Assembly: GCA_043777595.1 (NCBI GenBank)
Contig: JAYWHT010000101.1
Span: forward strand, 1-64,000
Direction: 5' to 3'
Source: JAYVJH01 sp043777595
Lineage (GTDB): Bacteria > Bacteroidota > Bacteroidia > Cytophagales > Spirosomataceae
DNA: 64,000 nucleotides
Shown here: positions 24,326 through 32,984 of the stretch, piece after piece
Position numbering within the stretch: position 1 is the first letter of the stretch
Layout: each line of letters begins with the position of its first letter
Program-made: the position numbers and the translations under genes
The notes under the pieces: generated by a model
Databases searched by the model: none
What the model was told of the DNA's origin: nothing
The model's input: only the letters and a program-made list of their open reading frames with translations

Positions 24326-25339
24326 TTATTTGCCCAGCTTTTGTTGCCATCGCCACGCATCTTTGAGGCTTTGGGCAAGGGTAATTTGAGTTTTAAATCC
24401 CATTTCGTTGTTTAGTTTATCTACTTGTGCATAAATTTGCTCAATGTCACCAGCCCTACGTGGCCCAATTTCGTAGTTGAGTTTTAGACCGTTTACGTTC
24501 TCAAAAGTATCAATCAATTGCCGTACACTCACGCCATCGCCTGTGCCAACGTTGAACACGTCATAATAATCAGACTCAACAATGCCACTAAGTTTCTCAA
24601 TGGCTTTGACGTGTGCCTGTGCCAAATCCACGACATGAATAAAGTCTCTGATACAAGTGCCGTCTGGGGTGTTGTAATCTTGCCCAAAAACAGTTAATTT
24701 ACTACGAATCCCAGCCGCAGTTTGCGTAATAAAAGGCACTAAATTGCTTGGTACACCCACTGGAAGTTCACCAATTTCAGCAGACTCATGCGCCCCAATT
24801 GGATTGAAGTACCGAAGGGCAATGGCTTTGAGATTGGCTTTCGATGCCACAACGTCACGAATAATATCTTCGCAAATACGCTTTGTGTTGCCATAAGGCG
24901 AGGCAGCTTCTTGGCGAGGGGTAGTTTCGGTAACTGGCAAAATATCGGGCTGGCCATAGACCGTGCAAGACGATGAAAAAACGAAATTACTGACCCCAAA
25001 CCGTTTCATTATTTTGAGCAAAACAATGGTTGAGTTGAGGTTGTTATCATAATATTTTAACGGATCATCAACGGATTCACCAACGGCTTTGCTGGCCGCA
25101 AAATGAATAACGCCACTGATTGATTCGTTCTCAAAAATTTCGGTAAGTGCGGCTACATCGTTACAGTTGGCTTCGTAGTATTTGATAGTGTTACCAATTA
25201 TTTTTTGAATGCCTGCCAAGGCCGTTTTTTCTGAATTACTAAAATTGTCTACTATAATTGGCTCAAAACCAGCATTATACAACTCAACTACTGTATGCGA
25301 GCCGATAAAACCAGCACCGCCTGTTACTAATATTTTCAT
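24326..25339 (-). CDS. galE: UDP-glucose 4-epimerase
   Basis: 337 residues of the SDR superfamily: MKILVTGGAGFIGSHTVVEL, HFAASKAVGESVDDPLKYYDNN, SSSCTVYGQP, catalytic YGNTKRICEDI, the GalE-typical RYFNPIGAHESAEIGE, and GDGVSVRQLIDTF. It interconverts UDP-glucose and UDP-galactose. It has a promoter at 25362-25390 and probably heads the galE-rfbB-RNase transcription unit. Confidence 0.95.
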   Translation of the reverse strand: MKILVTGGAGFIGSHTVVELYNAGFEPIIVDNFSNSEKTALAGIQKIIGNTIKYYEANCNDVAALTEIFENESISGVIHFAASKAVGESVDDPLKYYDNNLNSTIVLLKIMKRFGVSNFVFSSSCTVYGQPDILPVTETTPRQEAASPYGNTKRICEDIIRDVVASKANLKAIALRYFNPIGAHESAEIGELPVGVPSNLVPFITQTAAGIRSKLTVFGQDYNTPDGTCIRDFIHVVDLAQAHVKAIEKLSGIVESDYYDVFNVGTGDGVSVRQLIDTFENVNGLKLNYEIGPRRAGDIEQIYAQVDKLNNEMGFKTQITLAQSLKDAWRWQQKLGK

Positions 25340-25361
25340 GAAGATTATAAAAAATGAAGAA

Positions 25362-25390
25362 CAAAATTACAAAAATTGAGGTGGGTACAA
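25362..25390 (-). promoter_or_regulatory. Bacteroidota-type promoter for galE
   Basis: On the minus strand TTG (25390-25388), 18 nt, TAATTTTG (25369-25362), 22 nt before the galE start codon. Confidence 0.6.
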
Positions 25391-25509
25391 AAATTGTTTT
25401 TAATTTGGCATTCAGTATGTGAAGTCAAGCGTTGTGGGTTGAGAGTCGTGGTTGCATTTAAAAATCTGATAGTCAGTATATTAAATAATATTTTTATAAT
25501 TTTAAGATT

Positions 25510-26355
25510 ATGAAAGAGCAAGAAATAAAAGCGTTGGTGTCGTTGTTGGACGATGACGATAGAGAGGTAACGACATTGGTCGAAAAAGAAATAAGGCAGT
25601 TTGGGGAGGCCATTATTCCGTTTCTTGAAATGGAGTACCAAGAGGCAGGCTTCAATCCGAAAGTTCAGCAAAAGATAGAAGAACTAATTCATGATTTGCA
25701 GTTTGAGCAAGTCCTCGACCGTATTGCCAACTGGCGCAATGGCGGAAGTATGGACTTACTCGAAGGACTGTGGGCGGTGGCTACCTATCAATATCCCGAC
25801 TTGCCGTTTGAAAAACTAAAATACGACTTTGAGCAAATATACATTGAAGCTTGGCGTGAGTTCAAACCCGAAATGCACCCCGTGGACCAAATCAAAACCT
25901 TGAATTACGTTTTTTATAACACCCTCAAATTTGGTTCAAATACCAAAAACTTCCATTCGGCCAGCAATTCAATGATAAATATCGTGCTCGAAAGTCGCCG
26001 TGGCAATCCTATTTCGTTGTGTTGTTTGTATATGCTCGTAGCCCAAAAACTCAAAATGCCCGTTTATGGTGTCAATCTACCCAATTTGTTTATTCTGACA
26101 TACAAACAAGACAATGTGCAGTTTTATATCAATGTGTTCAATAAGGGACTGGTTTTTATGAAAGCCGACATTGATCATTTTGTAGGCCAGCTCAATCTCA
26201 AGCCCACTGACTCATTTTATGAACCCTGCACCAATATCGACATCGTGAAGCGCACAATGCGAAACTTGGCTTTGGCCTTTGAGCGCACCAGCGATAGCCA
26301 CAAGGCCAAAGACATCGAAAAAATGGTCAAAACCTTACTCGACTTGCCCGAGTAA
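25510..26355 (+). CDS. SirB1/transglutaminase-like family protein
   Basis: 281 residues. The N-terminal part is helical and acidic (KALVSLLDDDDREV). The central block HPVDQIKTLNYVFYNTLKFGSNTKNFHSASNSMINIVLESRRGNPISLCCLYMLVAQKL is characteristic of the SirB1-type transglutaminase-like family, with Cys in the SLCCLY stretch. The C-terminus (TNIDIVKRTMRNLALAFERT) matches the TPR-like tail of the family. Biochemical role is unclear even for well-known members. It converges on the esterase gene with a 7-bp gap. Confidence 0.8.
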   Translation: MKEQEIKALVSLLDDDDREVTTLVEKEIRQFGEAIIPFLEMEYQEAGFNPKVQQKIEELIHDLQFEQVLDRIANWRNGGSMDLLEGLWAVATYQYPDLPFEKLKYDFEQIYIEAWREFKPEMHPVDQIKTLNYVFYNTLKFGSNTKNFHSASNSMINIVLESRRGNPISLCCLYMLVAQKLKMPVYGVNLPNLFILTYKQDNVQFYINVFNKGLVFMKADIDHFVGQLNLKPTDSFYEPCTNIDIVKRTMRNLALAFERTSDSHKAKDIEKMVKTLLDLPE

Positions 26356-26362
26356 TCAACTT

Positions 26363-27013
26363 TTAGGATTTTGTCGTTATGGCCAGCAGCGTTGGTACGT
26401 CAATCGTGTGGTTTCCGACAAACTCAAGTACGCTGGCATGAGGCAAATCAACTTTGACTTCGGCCACATATTTGGGTAAATCGATTTGCGTCAAATATTC
26501 GTCGTGCGAGCCATACACGAAGTCAATTTTTATGTTTTGTAGTTTATGGGGCGCAATAACATCATCGAGTCCTTTACCAAAATAGGCCGCCCATAGCACC
26601 AATCGGTCGCAATCTATGTGTCCATCGCTGAGCCATCGCATGACGGTCGCATTTCCTTGTGAAAAAGCCAATAAATTGATTTTTGGCCGCTCTACCTCTG
26701 TTTTTTTCAAAACTAAATCATACAAATCGTTTAGATAACTGACATAATCGTCAATCTCGGCATCACGGTCGTCTCTGGTCATCCATGACGCTCCCACACG
26801 GCCACCCACTCCTTTGAGATAAAACTTAGACAACGCCTCTGGTGCAACGATATATGTTTGACCGTCGTCTAAGACCTCAAATTTTTTGATAAAATACTCG
26901 ACTAATTGGCCGTAGCCGTGCAGCACAAACCATATATTTTTTGTATTTTCGTTCAACTCTCCTAACGTTACATAGCGAGCTGTTCGTTTTACTTCAATGT
27001 GGTGTTCAGTCAT
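26363..27013 (-). CDS. Alpha/beta hydrolase (carboxylesterase/phospholipase-like)
   Basis: 216 residues, cytoplasmic. Oxyanion region WFVLHGYGQ, nucleophile elbow LLAFSQGNATVMRWL (GxSxG-like with Ala in place of the first Gly), acid residue in VYGSHDEYL, and His in FVGNHTIDVP near the end make a complete triad. The layout fits the Abhydrolase_2 esterase family. Substrate unknown. A TAnnTTTG match (TACTTTTG, 27119-27112 on the minus strand) lies about 100 nt upstream but lacks a properly spaced TTG. Confidence 0.75.
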   Translation of the reverse strand: MTEHHIEVKRTARYVTLGELNENTKNIWFVLHGYGQLVEYFIKKFEVLDDGQTYIVAPEALSKFYLKGVGGRVGASWMTRDDRDAEIDDYVSYLNDLYDLVLKKTEVERPKINLLAFSQGNATVMRWLSDGHIDCDRLVLWAAYFGKGLDDVIAPHKLQNIKIDFVYGSHDEYLTQIDLPKYVAEVKVDLPHASVLEFVGNHTIDVPTLLAITTKS

Positions 27014-27159
27014 TTTTTAATTTTACAGTAATTTTTTTGGTAGGTGTAATATTTTGTAAAGTTACCATTTTAGTTGTAAATCTGTATGCTACACATTTTT
27101 GCTGTAAGTATCAAAAGTAGCTGTGTTTATGGTACAATTAGAACATTAAATTGAAAGTA

Positions 27160-27214
27160 CACCAAATACAAGAAGCCTCAAATCGTTACGATTTGAGGCT
27201 TCTTGTATTTGGTG
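27160..27214 (-). terminator. Perfect 26-bp palindrome abutting the tRNA-Arg 3' end
   Basis: Arms 27160-27185 and 27189-27214 are exact inverted copies around a TTA loop. The right arm includes the CACCA end of the tRNA gene, so the left arm carries a second inverted CACCA. It sits where a tRNA terminator is expected, but no T-run follows on the minus strand, so termination is likely but not certain. Confidence 0.7.
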
Positions 27215-27286
27215 ATCCCAGCAGGATTCGAACCTGCGACCTACAGATTAGAAATCTGTTGCTCTATCCAGCTGAGCTATGAGACC
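27210..27286 (-). tRNA. tRNA-Arg (anticodon TCT), CCA encoded
   Basis: 77 nt on the minus strand. Acceptor GGTCTCA pairs with TGGGATC with two wobbles. D-arm region AGCTCAGCTGGATAGAGC, anticodon arm ACAGA-TTTCTAA-TCTGT giving TCT, T-arm GCAGG-TTCGAAT-CCTGC, and a CCA end are all present. Confidence 0.96.
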
Positions 27287-27316
27287 AGTTTGTTGTATTG
27301 CTACAGCAACCGATTG

Positions 27317-27347
27317 CAAAAGTAAGTATTTTGTGGGACTGTACCAA
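27317..27347 (-). promoter_or_regulatory. Bacteroidota-type promoter for tRNA-Arg
   Basis: On the minus strand TTG (27347-27345), 20 nt, TACTTTTG (27324-27317), 30 nt before the tRNA. The same TACTTTTG and spacing precede tRNA-Gly at 56.9 kb. Confidence 0.75.
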
Positions 27348-27363
27348 TTTTTAGTATAAAAAA

Positions 27364-28278
27364 CTAACGCATCTTGCCTCGTTTTACCAAATAAGCCGAC
27401 AAAACTGGATAGAAACCCTCCGCTATGTCGGCTTCGATGAAGTCTATTTTGTATTGACCGCATTTGAGGCGCAAATCTTGGTAATATTTTTGCATTGCGT
27501 CCTGATACGATTTACGTACTTGGTTAGGTTGTATCTTTAGTTTTTCGCCTGTTTCTAAGTCAATAAACTCGTAAGGTCGTTCCTCAAAATCAAAGTTGGT
27601 TTCTGTTTTTTTGTCTGTTATATGAAAAAGTAAAACTTCGTGCAGGTTGTGTTTGAGGTGTTGCATGGCTGTAAAAAGCGGTTCGGCTTGCTCGATGTTT
27701 TCAAACATATCGCTAAAAATAATAACTAACGAGCGTTTGTGTATTTTTTCGGCTATCTGATGCAGTACGGTGGCTACATTGGTTTTTTGTACTGTTTTTG
27801 GTCGTTTTAGTACCAATTCTAATTCATTGTATATCTTATAAAAATGCGAGAGCGTGGACTTTACCTGAGTTTGTACCTCAATATCTTCTGAAAAAGTACA
27901 CAAACTTACGGCATCTTTTTGGCGTTGTACCATACACGCAATGCTGGCAGCGGCCATAGTGCCAAAGTTGATTTTACCTAAGTTTTGTTCAGGATAATAC
28001 ATCGACGGCGACACGTCCAACAGTAAATGACAGCGTAGATTGGTCTCTTCTTCGTAGCGTTTGACAAATAGCTTGTCGGTTTTGCCAAATACTTTCCAGT
28101 CTATGTGCCGAGTCGATTCGCCTGTGTTGTAGAGGCGATGCTCGGCAAACTCAACCGAGAACCCATGAAAAGGCGACTTGTGAAGCCCTGTAATAAAGCC
28201 CTCGACCATCTGCCGAGCCAAAAACTCAACATTGCCAAATTCTCTAATTTTTGCTAAATCTAAGGTTGCCGTTGCCAT
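27364..28278 (-). CDS. DUF58 domain-containing protein
   Basis: 304 residues. The DUF58 core FHGFSVEFAEHRLYNTGESTRHIDWKVFGKTDKLFVKRYEEETN is followed by a vWA-like fold with LLLDVSPSMYY (MIDAS-type DxSxS) and LVIIFSDMFENIEQA. DUF58 proteins usually work with MoxR-type AAA ATPases in Bacteroidota aerotolerance (Bat) loci. No MoxR gene is present nearby in this window, so this copy may be an orphan or the ATPase lies elsewhere. It ends just upstream of the tRNA-Arg promoter and is followed on the far side by an RlpA gene on the same strand (6-bp gap). Confidence 0.9.
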   Translation of the reverse strand: MATATLDLAKIREFGNVEFLARQMVEGFITGLHKSPFHGFSVEFAEHRLYNTGESTRHIDWKVFGKTDKLFVKRYEEETNLRCHLLLDVSPSMYYPEQNLGKINFGTMAAASIACMVQRQKDAVSLCTFSEDIEVQTQVKSTLSHFYKIYNELELVLKRPKTVQKTNVATVLHQIAEKIHKRSLVIIFSDMFENIEQAEPLFTAMQHLKHNLHEVLLFHITDKKTETNFDFEERPYEFIDLETGEKLKIQPNQVRKSYQDAMQKYYQDLRLKCGQYKIDFIEADIAEGFYPVLSAYLVKRGKMR

Positions 28279-28284
28279 CGTTTA

Positions 28285-28731
28285 TTATTGTGTTATGTTG
28301 TTTTCGACGATGTCGCCCATGTCTGTAATTATCTCGTTTTTGCTCAATAAAATCATACCCTCCATACCTACAATTCTGATTTTGACCTTGGTATGCCCAC
28401 TACTCAAAAAACCAAGCAATGCAGCACCACGATTGGTAAGGTCTAATATTCGGCTACGGTTGTATGGCCCTCGGTCGTTTACTCTTACTACGATTGTTTT
28501 TTTTGTCGTTAAGTTTGTTACTTCGAGCATTGTATTAAAAGGCAACGTTCGGTGTGCGGCGGTGAGTTCTTTGTTATTAAACTTTTCGCCAGACGATGTT
28601 TTGCGACCATCAAACATATTGGCATAAAACGAAGCAACGCCAACGGTTTCTTTACCAAGTATTTGACAGTAAGACGATTGGACTACGAAGAAAGCAAAAA
28701 TAGTAATCAAGATGTATTCTTTTTTATTCAT
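28285..28731 (-). CDS. RlpA-like septal ring / double-psi beta-barrel protein
   Basis: 148 residues with an N-terminal signal (MNKKEYILITIFAFFVVQSSYCQ). The double-psi beta-barrel follows: GVASFYANMFDGRKTSSGEKFN, LTAAHRTLPFNTMLEVTNL and VVRVNDRGPYNRSRILDLTNRGAALLGF, with the Asp of NDRGP that is catalytic in lytic-transglycosylase RlpA proteins. It lacks an SPOR domain, as short Bacteroidota forms often do. It acts on peptidoglycan in the periplasm. It ends 6 bp before the DUF58 start, so the two are probably co-transcribed. Confidence 0.88.
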   Translation of the reverse strand: MNKKEYILITIFAFFVVQSSYCQILGKETVGVASFYANMFDGRKTSSGEKFNNKELTAAHRTLPFNTMLEVTNLTTKKTIVVRVNDRGPYNRSRILDLTNRGAALLGFLSSGHTKVKIRIVGMEGMILLSKNEIITDMGDIVENNITQ

Positions 28732-28866
28732 TTATTAGATGTTTTGTTTAATAAAATAACAAAATTCGTGCCGCAATAAACACAAAAAGTACCAATAGAT
28801 TGCTATAATGGGTATCTTTGAAGCCAGAATATAATAAAAGTGTGTGCCAATAAATACAGAAAACAA

Positions 28867-30138
28867 ATGACAGTAGGATTTGTAGTATCTTTTTTTGATT
28901 TCAGAAACGACGTGCGTAGGGTGATTGCTGAGGTGTCTAAAAACCACGATGTTGTTATTTTTGGCAAACCCGAACACCGAGACGAAATATTGCGACACCT
29001 GCCCGATGGTATTGCGTTTAGGCTCATTGATGAGCGTGCCGAAGGTATCTGGAACAAACTCTGGGTGATGCTGTATATGTTGTTTAAGAAGATTCCAAAA
29101 AGTACCGAAAACTTCTTTTTGATGGAACTCTACAAGGCTTCAATCACGCCCGACCCTGTACTCAAAGCCAAAAACTATCAGCTCATTGGCTGGGTACGGC
29201 GGCTGCCCAAAGTTATTTCTTACGATTTTTATCTCAATCGGCTCAGTTATAAAGCCATTACCGATATGACTGCCATTGACCAATTTGTGAGTTTTACGGC
29301 CATCGCCGACGATTTTTTTCATGCACGTTTACTAAGAGAAAACCGACCTGTAAAAGTATATGTGTATAGTTGGGATCACCCTTGCAAGCATGTATGTTTC
29401 TCGAAAAGAGCGCAATATGTTTGCTGGAACGAGCCACTTCGTCAAGATATTATTGAGCTACAACATATTCCAGCCGAGCAAGTGAGTGTAGTGGGCGCAA
29501 GCCAGTTTGGGTATATTGTCGAGTATCAAAATCAAAAAGGTGATATTGCTCGTACTTATAACTTCGACTATGTTTATATGGGCTGTGCCATTGGTGCTTT
29601 TGACTTGGTAGCCAGTGAGGTAACGGTCGTGCAGTCGGTGGCGGAGGTGTTGGAGCAGACAAACCCAACCTGGAAGCTCGTCGTCAGGCCGTATCCTGTG
29701 CAAGCCAATTGGGCATTGTACGAACCATTAAGAAAACTAAAAAATGTGGTGATGGACGATGGTTTTAGAACTCTTGATTTATCTGTTAAAGATGGGAGTA
29801 TATTAGAAAAATTTGAAAAAATAGACAATGCCAAGGCTTTCTTTCACCTCGGAACGACCATGGGCTTAGAGGCTTGTTTTACCGATACTCCCTCGTTTAT
29901 TATTGACTACGGCTATACCGACCGAGACGGTTTGAGTCTCTATAATTTTATTCACCAGTTTCAGAACGACCGCCATTTGATTGATATTGCCCCACAAAAT
30001 GCCCCAAAGTCTGAGGCAGAGTTAGTAGGTATTTTTCAAGATTTAAACAATAAAAAATATACCGAGCTGAACCAAAAGGTACAAGCTCAATATCATTTAA
30101 AGTCATTTGAATATTTTGCGAAAAATTTAATTGACTAA
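28867..30138 (+). CDS. Glycosyltransferase-like protein (GT-B type, unassigned)
   Basis: 423 residues from the ATG at 28867 (MTVGFVVSFFDFRNDVRRVI); the extra nine codons upstream have no family character. No signal peptide or membrane helix. The N-terminal half looks like a Rossmann-type domain (VIAEVSKNHDVVIFG). The C-terminal half has LVVRPYPVQANW, then AFFHLGTTMGLEACFTDTPSFIIDYGY, which resembles the donor-binding loop of GT-B enzymes, where a Gly-rich turn and Glu contact the nucleotide sugar. A weak -7 element (TATCTTTG, 28813-28820) lies upstream. It is followed by a hexapeptide acyltransferase, together suggesting surface-glycan assembly. Assignment is structural inference only. Confidence 0.55.
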   Translation: MTVGFVVSFFDFRNDVRRVIAEVSKNHDVVIFGKPEHRDEILRHLPDGIAFRLIDERAEGIWNKLWVMLYMLFKKIPKSTENFFLMELYKASITPDPVLKAKNYQLIGWVRRLPKVISYDFYLNRLSYKAITDMTAIDQFVSFTAIADDFFHARLLRENRPVKVYVYSWDHPCKHVCFSKRAQYVCWNEPLRQDIIELQHIPAEQVSVVGASQFGYIVEYQNQKGDIARTYNFDYVYMGCAIGAFDLVASEVTVVQSVAEVLEQTNPTWKLVVRPYPVQANWALYEPLRKLKNVVMDDGFRTLDLSVKDGSILEKFEKIDNAKAFFHLGTTMGLEACFTDTPSFIIDYGYTDRDGLSLYNFIHQFQNDRHLIDIAPQNAPKSEAELVGIFQDLNNKKYTELNQKVQAQYHLKSFEYFAKNLID

Positions 30139-30210
30139 CACCAATACCAACAAGCGCTGAAAGGGCGTAATATGTAAGGATATGGCAATACCATATTAAA
30201 CCCAAAAAAA

Positions 30211-30765
30211 ATGAAACAAATTCTAATACAAATAGCAACCGCACTATACGCTTTCAAAGACTATTTGTTTAGAGTTTGGGCTATGAATGTGCCATTTTAT
30301 GTTGTCCGCCGTTTTTTTGTCAAACAAACTATTAGACGTTTGGGCGAAGGCGGCTTTGTGATGATGGGCGTAGAGTTTAGAACTGGTAAAAACATAACCA
30401 TCGGAAATCATTGTTTTATCAATAAAGGCGTACTGCTCGATGGCCGTGGAGGTAAACTGACCATTGGCAACAACGTCGATATAGCCCAAGAAGCCAATAT
30501 CTGGACACTCTCGCACGACCCGCACAACGACCTGCACGGCGTGTGGGGCGCAGACGTAACCATTGAAGACTATGTCTGGATAGCATCACGAGCTACGATT
30601 TTGCCGGGTGTAACGATTGGCCGTGGGGCAGTTGTGGCTACCGGGGCAGTTGTTACCAAAGACGTACCTGCCATGACGATTGTGGCAGGCATACCAGCTC
30701 GAGCCATTGGCCAACGCAAAAATAACCCTCAATATACTCTTAATTGGCAGCCTTGGTTTAAGTGA
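30211..30765 (+). CDS. Left-handed beta-helix acyltransferase (WbbJ/Maa-like)
   Basis: 184 residues. Hexapeptide repeats run from [17 protein letters not shown] through [25 protein letters not shown] to [40 protein letters not shown] and [10 protein letters not shown], the classical xenobiotic/galactoside-type O-acetyltransferase layout with the catalytic His in SHDPH. It probably acetylates a sugar in a surface polysaccharide. It follows the glycosyltransferase-like gene on the same strand (72-bp gap holding a small repeat-like sequence). Confidence 0.88.
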   Translation: MKQILIQIATALYAFKDYLFRVWAMNVPFYVVRRFFVKQTIRRLGEGGFVMMGVEFRTGKNITIGNHCFINKGVLLDGRGGKLTIGNNVDIAQEANIWTLSHDPHNDLHGVWGADVTIEDYVWIASRATILPGVTIGRGAVVATGAVVTKDVPAMTIVAGIPARAIGQRKNNPQYTLNWQPWFK

Positions 30766-30766
30766 A

Positions 30767-32251
30767 TCAAGCCAGCACCGCCCGCACCACTTTGCCGCCT
30801 ACGTCCGTCAGTCGATAATTTCGGCCTTGAAACTGGTACGTGAGTTTTTCGTGGTCGAGGCCTAACAAGTGCAGTATCGTAGCCTGAAAGTCGTGTACGT
30901 GCGTTCGGCCTGATATACCCTCGTAGCCCAATTCATCGGTTTGGCCATAACTAAATCCTTTTTTGACACCGCCACCAGCCAACCAAACGGTATAGGCCGC
31001 AGGGTTATGGTCTCGACCCATAAACGGTGCAGGTTTGTTGTTGCGGTTTTCTTGCATGGGTGTTCGGCCAAACTCTCCCGACCAAACTACGAGCGTAGAG
31101 TCTAACAGTCCACGTTGTTTTAAGTCCATCAAAAGTGCCGCTGTACCTTGGTCAGTTTCCTTGCATTTGTTTCTAAAACCTATCTCCAACGCCTCGCTCG
31201 AGCTCGACCCGTGTGTGTCCCAACCCCAGTCAAAAAGCTGTATAAACCGTACTCCATTTTCTACCAATTTTCGGGCCAATAGACAGTTATTAGCAAAGGA
31301 AACCTGCCCTTTGGCCGTACCATAAAGCTGATGAATATAGTCTGGCTCAGAGTCAATGTTCATCACCTCGGGTACTTCGGTTTGCATACGGTAGGCAAGT
31401 TCGTACTGGCTAATTCTTGTCAATATTTCGGGGTCGCCAAACTCTTTGTATTCCAGTTCGTTCACTTCGTTAATGGCCTCAATTGATTCTTTTCTAAGTT
31501 TTCGGTCAATGCCTTTTGGGTCTTCGACAAATAGCACAGGCTCGCCAGCCGAGCGACATTGCACGCCCTGATAAACCGAAGGCAAAAACGCCGACCCCCA
31601 GATACTTTTGCCACCCTCGGGGTACTTTCCGCCCGAAGTTAGCACCATGTAGGCAGGTAGATTTTGGTTTTCGGTACCCAATCCGTAGCTTACCCACGTA
31701 CCCATGCCAGGCCGCCCCACACGTGCTACGCCTGTGTGCATCATCAACTGCGCCGGGCCGTGGTTGAACTGGTCGGTGTGCATGGCTTTCAAAAAACAAA
31801 CATCGTCCACCACTTTCTGAAAATGCGGCACGTGTTCGGACACCCACGCTCCCGACTGGCCATATTGAGCAAACTGTGCCTGTGGCCCTAACATTTTGGG
31901 TACGCCCCTAATAAAAGCAAAAGTTTTGCCTTCCAGAAACGACTGCGGACAGTCTTGCCCGTGCCATTTGGCTAAGGTCGGTTTGTAATCAAAAAGTTCT
32001 AACTGGCTCGGCGAGCCAGCCATGTGAAGATAAATAACCGATTTGATTTTGGACGGAAAGTGTGCGATTCTGGGAGCAAGTGGGTTGCTTTCGGTAATAA
32101 TTGAAGGTGGTTTTTGAGATGACCCAAGCCCACAACTATCTAACAATGAACCCAATGCAATAGCACCCAGCCCCGAGCTACATTGTTTCAAGAAATGGCG
32201 ACGGGTCTCAAACTGAATCGCATCGTAGTTGGCTTGTTGGTTGTGGTTCAT
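30767..32251 (-). CDS. DUF1501 domain-containing protein with Tat-like signal
   Basis: 494 residues. Near the N-terminus, TRRHFLKQCSSGLGAIALGSLLDSCG is a twin-arginine-type leader. The body carries DUF1501 (sulfatase-like alkaline-phosphatase fold) blocks: IYLHMAGSPSQLELFDYKP, HTDQFNHGPAQLMMHTG, GVRFIQLFDWGWDTHG and VVWSGEFGRTPM. In many Planctomycetes and Bacteroidota it is paired with a PSCyt1/DUF1549/DUF1553 protein, and that partner is found upstream on the same strand. Here a PIN toxin-antitoxin pair separates the two; the PIN gene stop overlaps this start (ATGA). The function of the pair is unproven; a role in breaking down sulfated or complex polymers is often suggested. Confidence 0.9.
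   Translation of the reverse strand: MNHNQQANYDAIQFETRRHFLKQCSSGLGAIALGSLLDSCGLGSSQKPPSIITESNPLAPRIAHFPSKIKSVIYLHMAGSPSQLELFDYKPTLAKWHGQDCPQSFLEGKTFAFIRGVPKMLGPQAQFAQYGQSGAWVSEHVPHFQKVVDDVCFLKAMHTDQFNHGPAQLMMHTGVARVGRPGMGTWVSYGLGTENQNLPAYMVLTSGGKYPEGGKSIWGSAFLPSVYQGVQCRSAGEPVLFVEDPKGIDRKLRKESIEAINEVNELEYKEFGDPEILTRISQYELAYRMQTEVPEVMNIDSEPDYIHQLYGTAKGQVSFANNCLLARKLVENGVRFIQLFDWGWDTHGSSSSEALEIGFRNKCKETDQGTAALLMDLKQRGLLDSTLVVWSGEFGRTPMQENRNNKPAPFMGRDHNPAAYTVWLAGGGVKKGFSYGQTDELGYEGISGRTHVHDFQATILHLLGLDHEKLTYQFQGRNYRLTDVGGKVVRAVLA
32241..32250. repeat. Direct repeat 1 bounding the PIN module
   Basis: TTGTGGTTCA here is identical to 32972-32981. The two copies lie at the DUF1501 start and just after the DUF1553 stop, bracketing the toxin-antitoxin pair. 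Confidence 0.6.
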
Positions 32252-32721
32252 CGAAAATATTGTTTTAGTTCTGTGGGGTCAATTCTTCGTAAGTCCAAAA
32301 AAGTGTCGTCTAAATGATCAAAATCTTGGTCAGTTGTTACTAATTGTAACCCTAATAACGAAGCAGTACTACCTATCCATAAATCATTTTTACCCATATT
32401 TCTGGGTGTATTGAATGGGTAGTTTGAGAAGTTGGGATTGAGCCTATCGGAGTAGCTGTTAATAGCTACATAAGTCGAAATTAAACTTTGACTTACTTCA
32501 ATTACTGTTATTTGCTGTAAAATATAATCAAGTTTAGCTACTTTAGTTTCGCCCCATTTATTTTTCGTTGCAAATACCCTCGATTCGGCCTCAGTAACAA
32601 CAGAGCAAAATATAGATTTGTTTTGTGGGTTCAAAAAGGTCATTATCTCAGTTAATCGTTTTGCTCGAACAATTGACAAAATAATATTTGTGTCAAACAA
32701 AATATTCATATTATTTGTCAT
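32248..32721 (-). CDS. PIN domain toxin (VapC-type)
   Basis: 157 residues, or 153 from the ATG at 32709 that directly follows the antitoxin stop. The PIN fold's acidic residues are all present: Asp in ILFDTNIIL, Glu in VVTEAESRV, Asp in GKNDLWIGSTA and Asp in LVTTDQDFDHL. VapC-like toxins are RNases, commonly acting on tRNA or rRNA. It is translationally coupled to the small gene before it (antitoxin) and to the DUF1501 gene after it. The N-terminal choice does not affect the domain. Confidence 0.85.
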   Translation of the reverse strand: MTNNMNILFDTNIILSIVRAKRLTEIMTFLNPQNKSIFCSVVTEAESRVFATKNKWGETKVAKLDYILQQITVIEVSQSLISTYVAINSYSDRLNPNFSNYPFNTPRNMGKNDLWIGSTASLLGLQLVTTDQDFDHLDDTFLDLRRIDPTELKQYFR

Positions 32722-32929
32722 TTTTCAGTTGTTCCATCAAATCGTCCCATTCTTCGTCTGTAAAAATTGGCTGCTGAATATTTTGTATTGTATCCAATAA
32801 TTTTTCTGGACTTTTTCCAATTTTAGCCGCAAAAGCCGAAGTACCACCAGCCGCCAAAATTTCTTCGACAGAATATGACTTTATAGTACTGAATTGGGGT
32901 GCCTGATATTGTTTAGTTGTTTCTTGCAT
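32711..32929 (-). CDS. Putative antitoxin of the PIN toxin
   Basis: 72 residues from the ATG at 32929 (MQETTKQYQAPQFSTIKSYSVEEILAAGG). Upstream in-frame codons reach back into the repeat and the DUF1553 end and are ignored. It is acidic at the C-terminus (TDEEWDDLMEQLKNDK), as expected for an antitoxin tail that fills the PIN active site. No clear AbrB, MazE or RHH fold is recognised, so the call rests on size, order and overlap with the PIN gene. Confidence 0.7.
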   Translation of the reverse strand: MQETTKQYQAPQFSTIKSYSVEEILAAGGTSAFAAKIGKSPEKLLDTIQNIQQPIFTDEEWDDLMEQLKNDK

Positions 32930-32971
32930 AATTGTTTGACAGTTATAGTCTTTTATTATCTTTTGTGGCTT

Positions 32972-32981
32972 TTGTGGTTCA
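32972..32981. repeat. Direct repeat 2 bounding the PIN module
   Basis: TTGTGGTTCA, identical to 32241-32250, lying 3 bp beyond the DUF1553 stop codon. It is part of a longer ACCACAAAAG-type stretch. Confidence 0.6.
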
Positions 32982-32984
32982 ATA

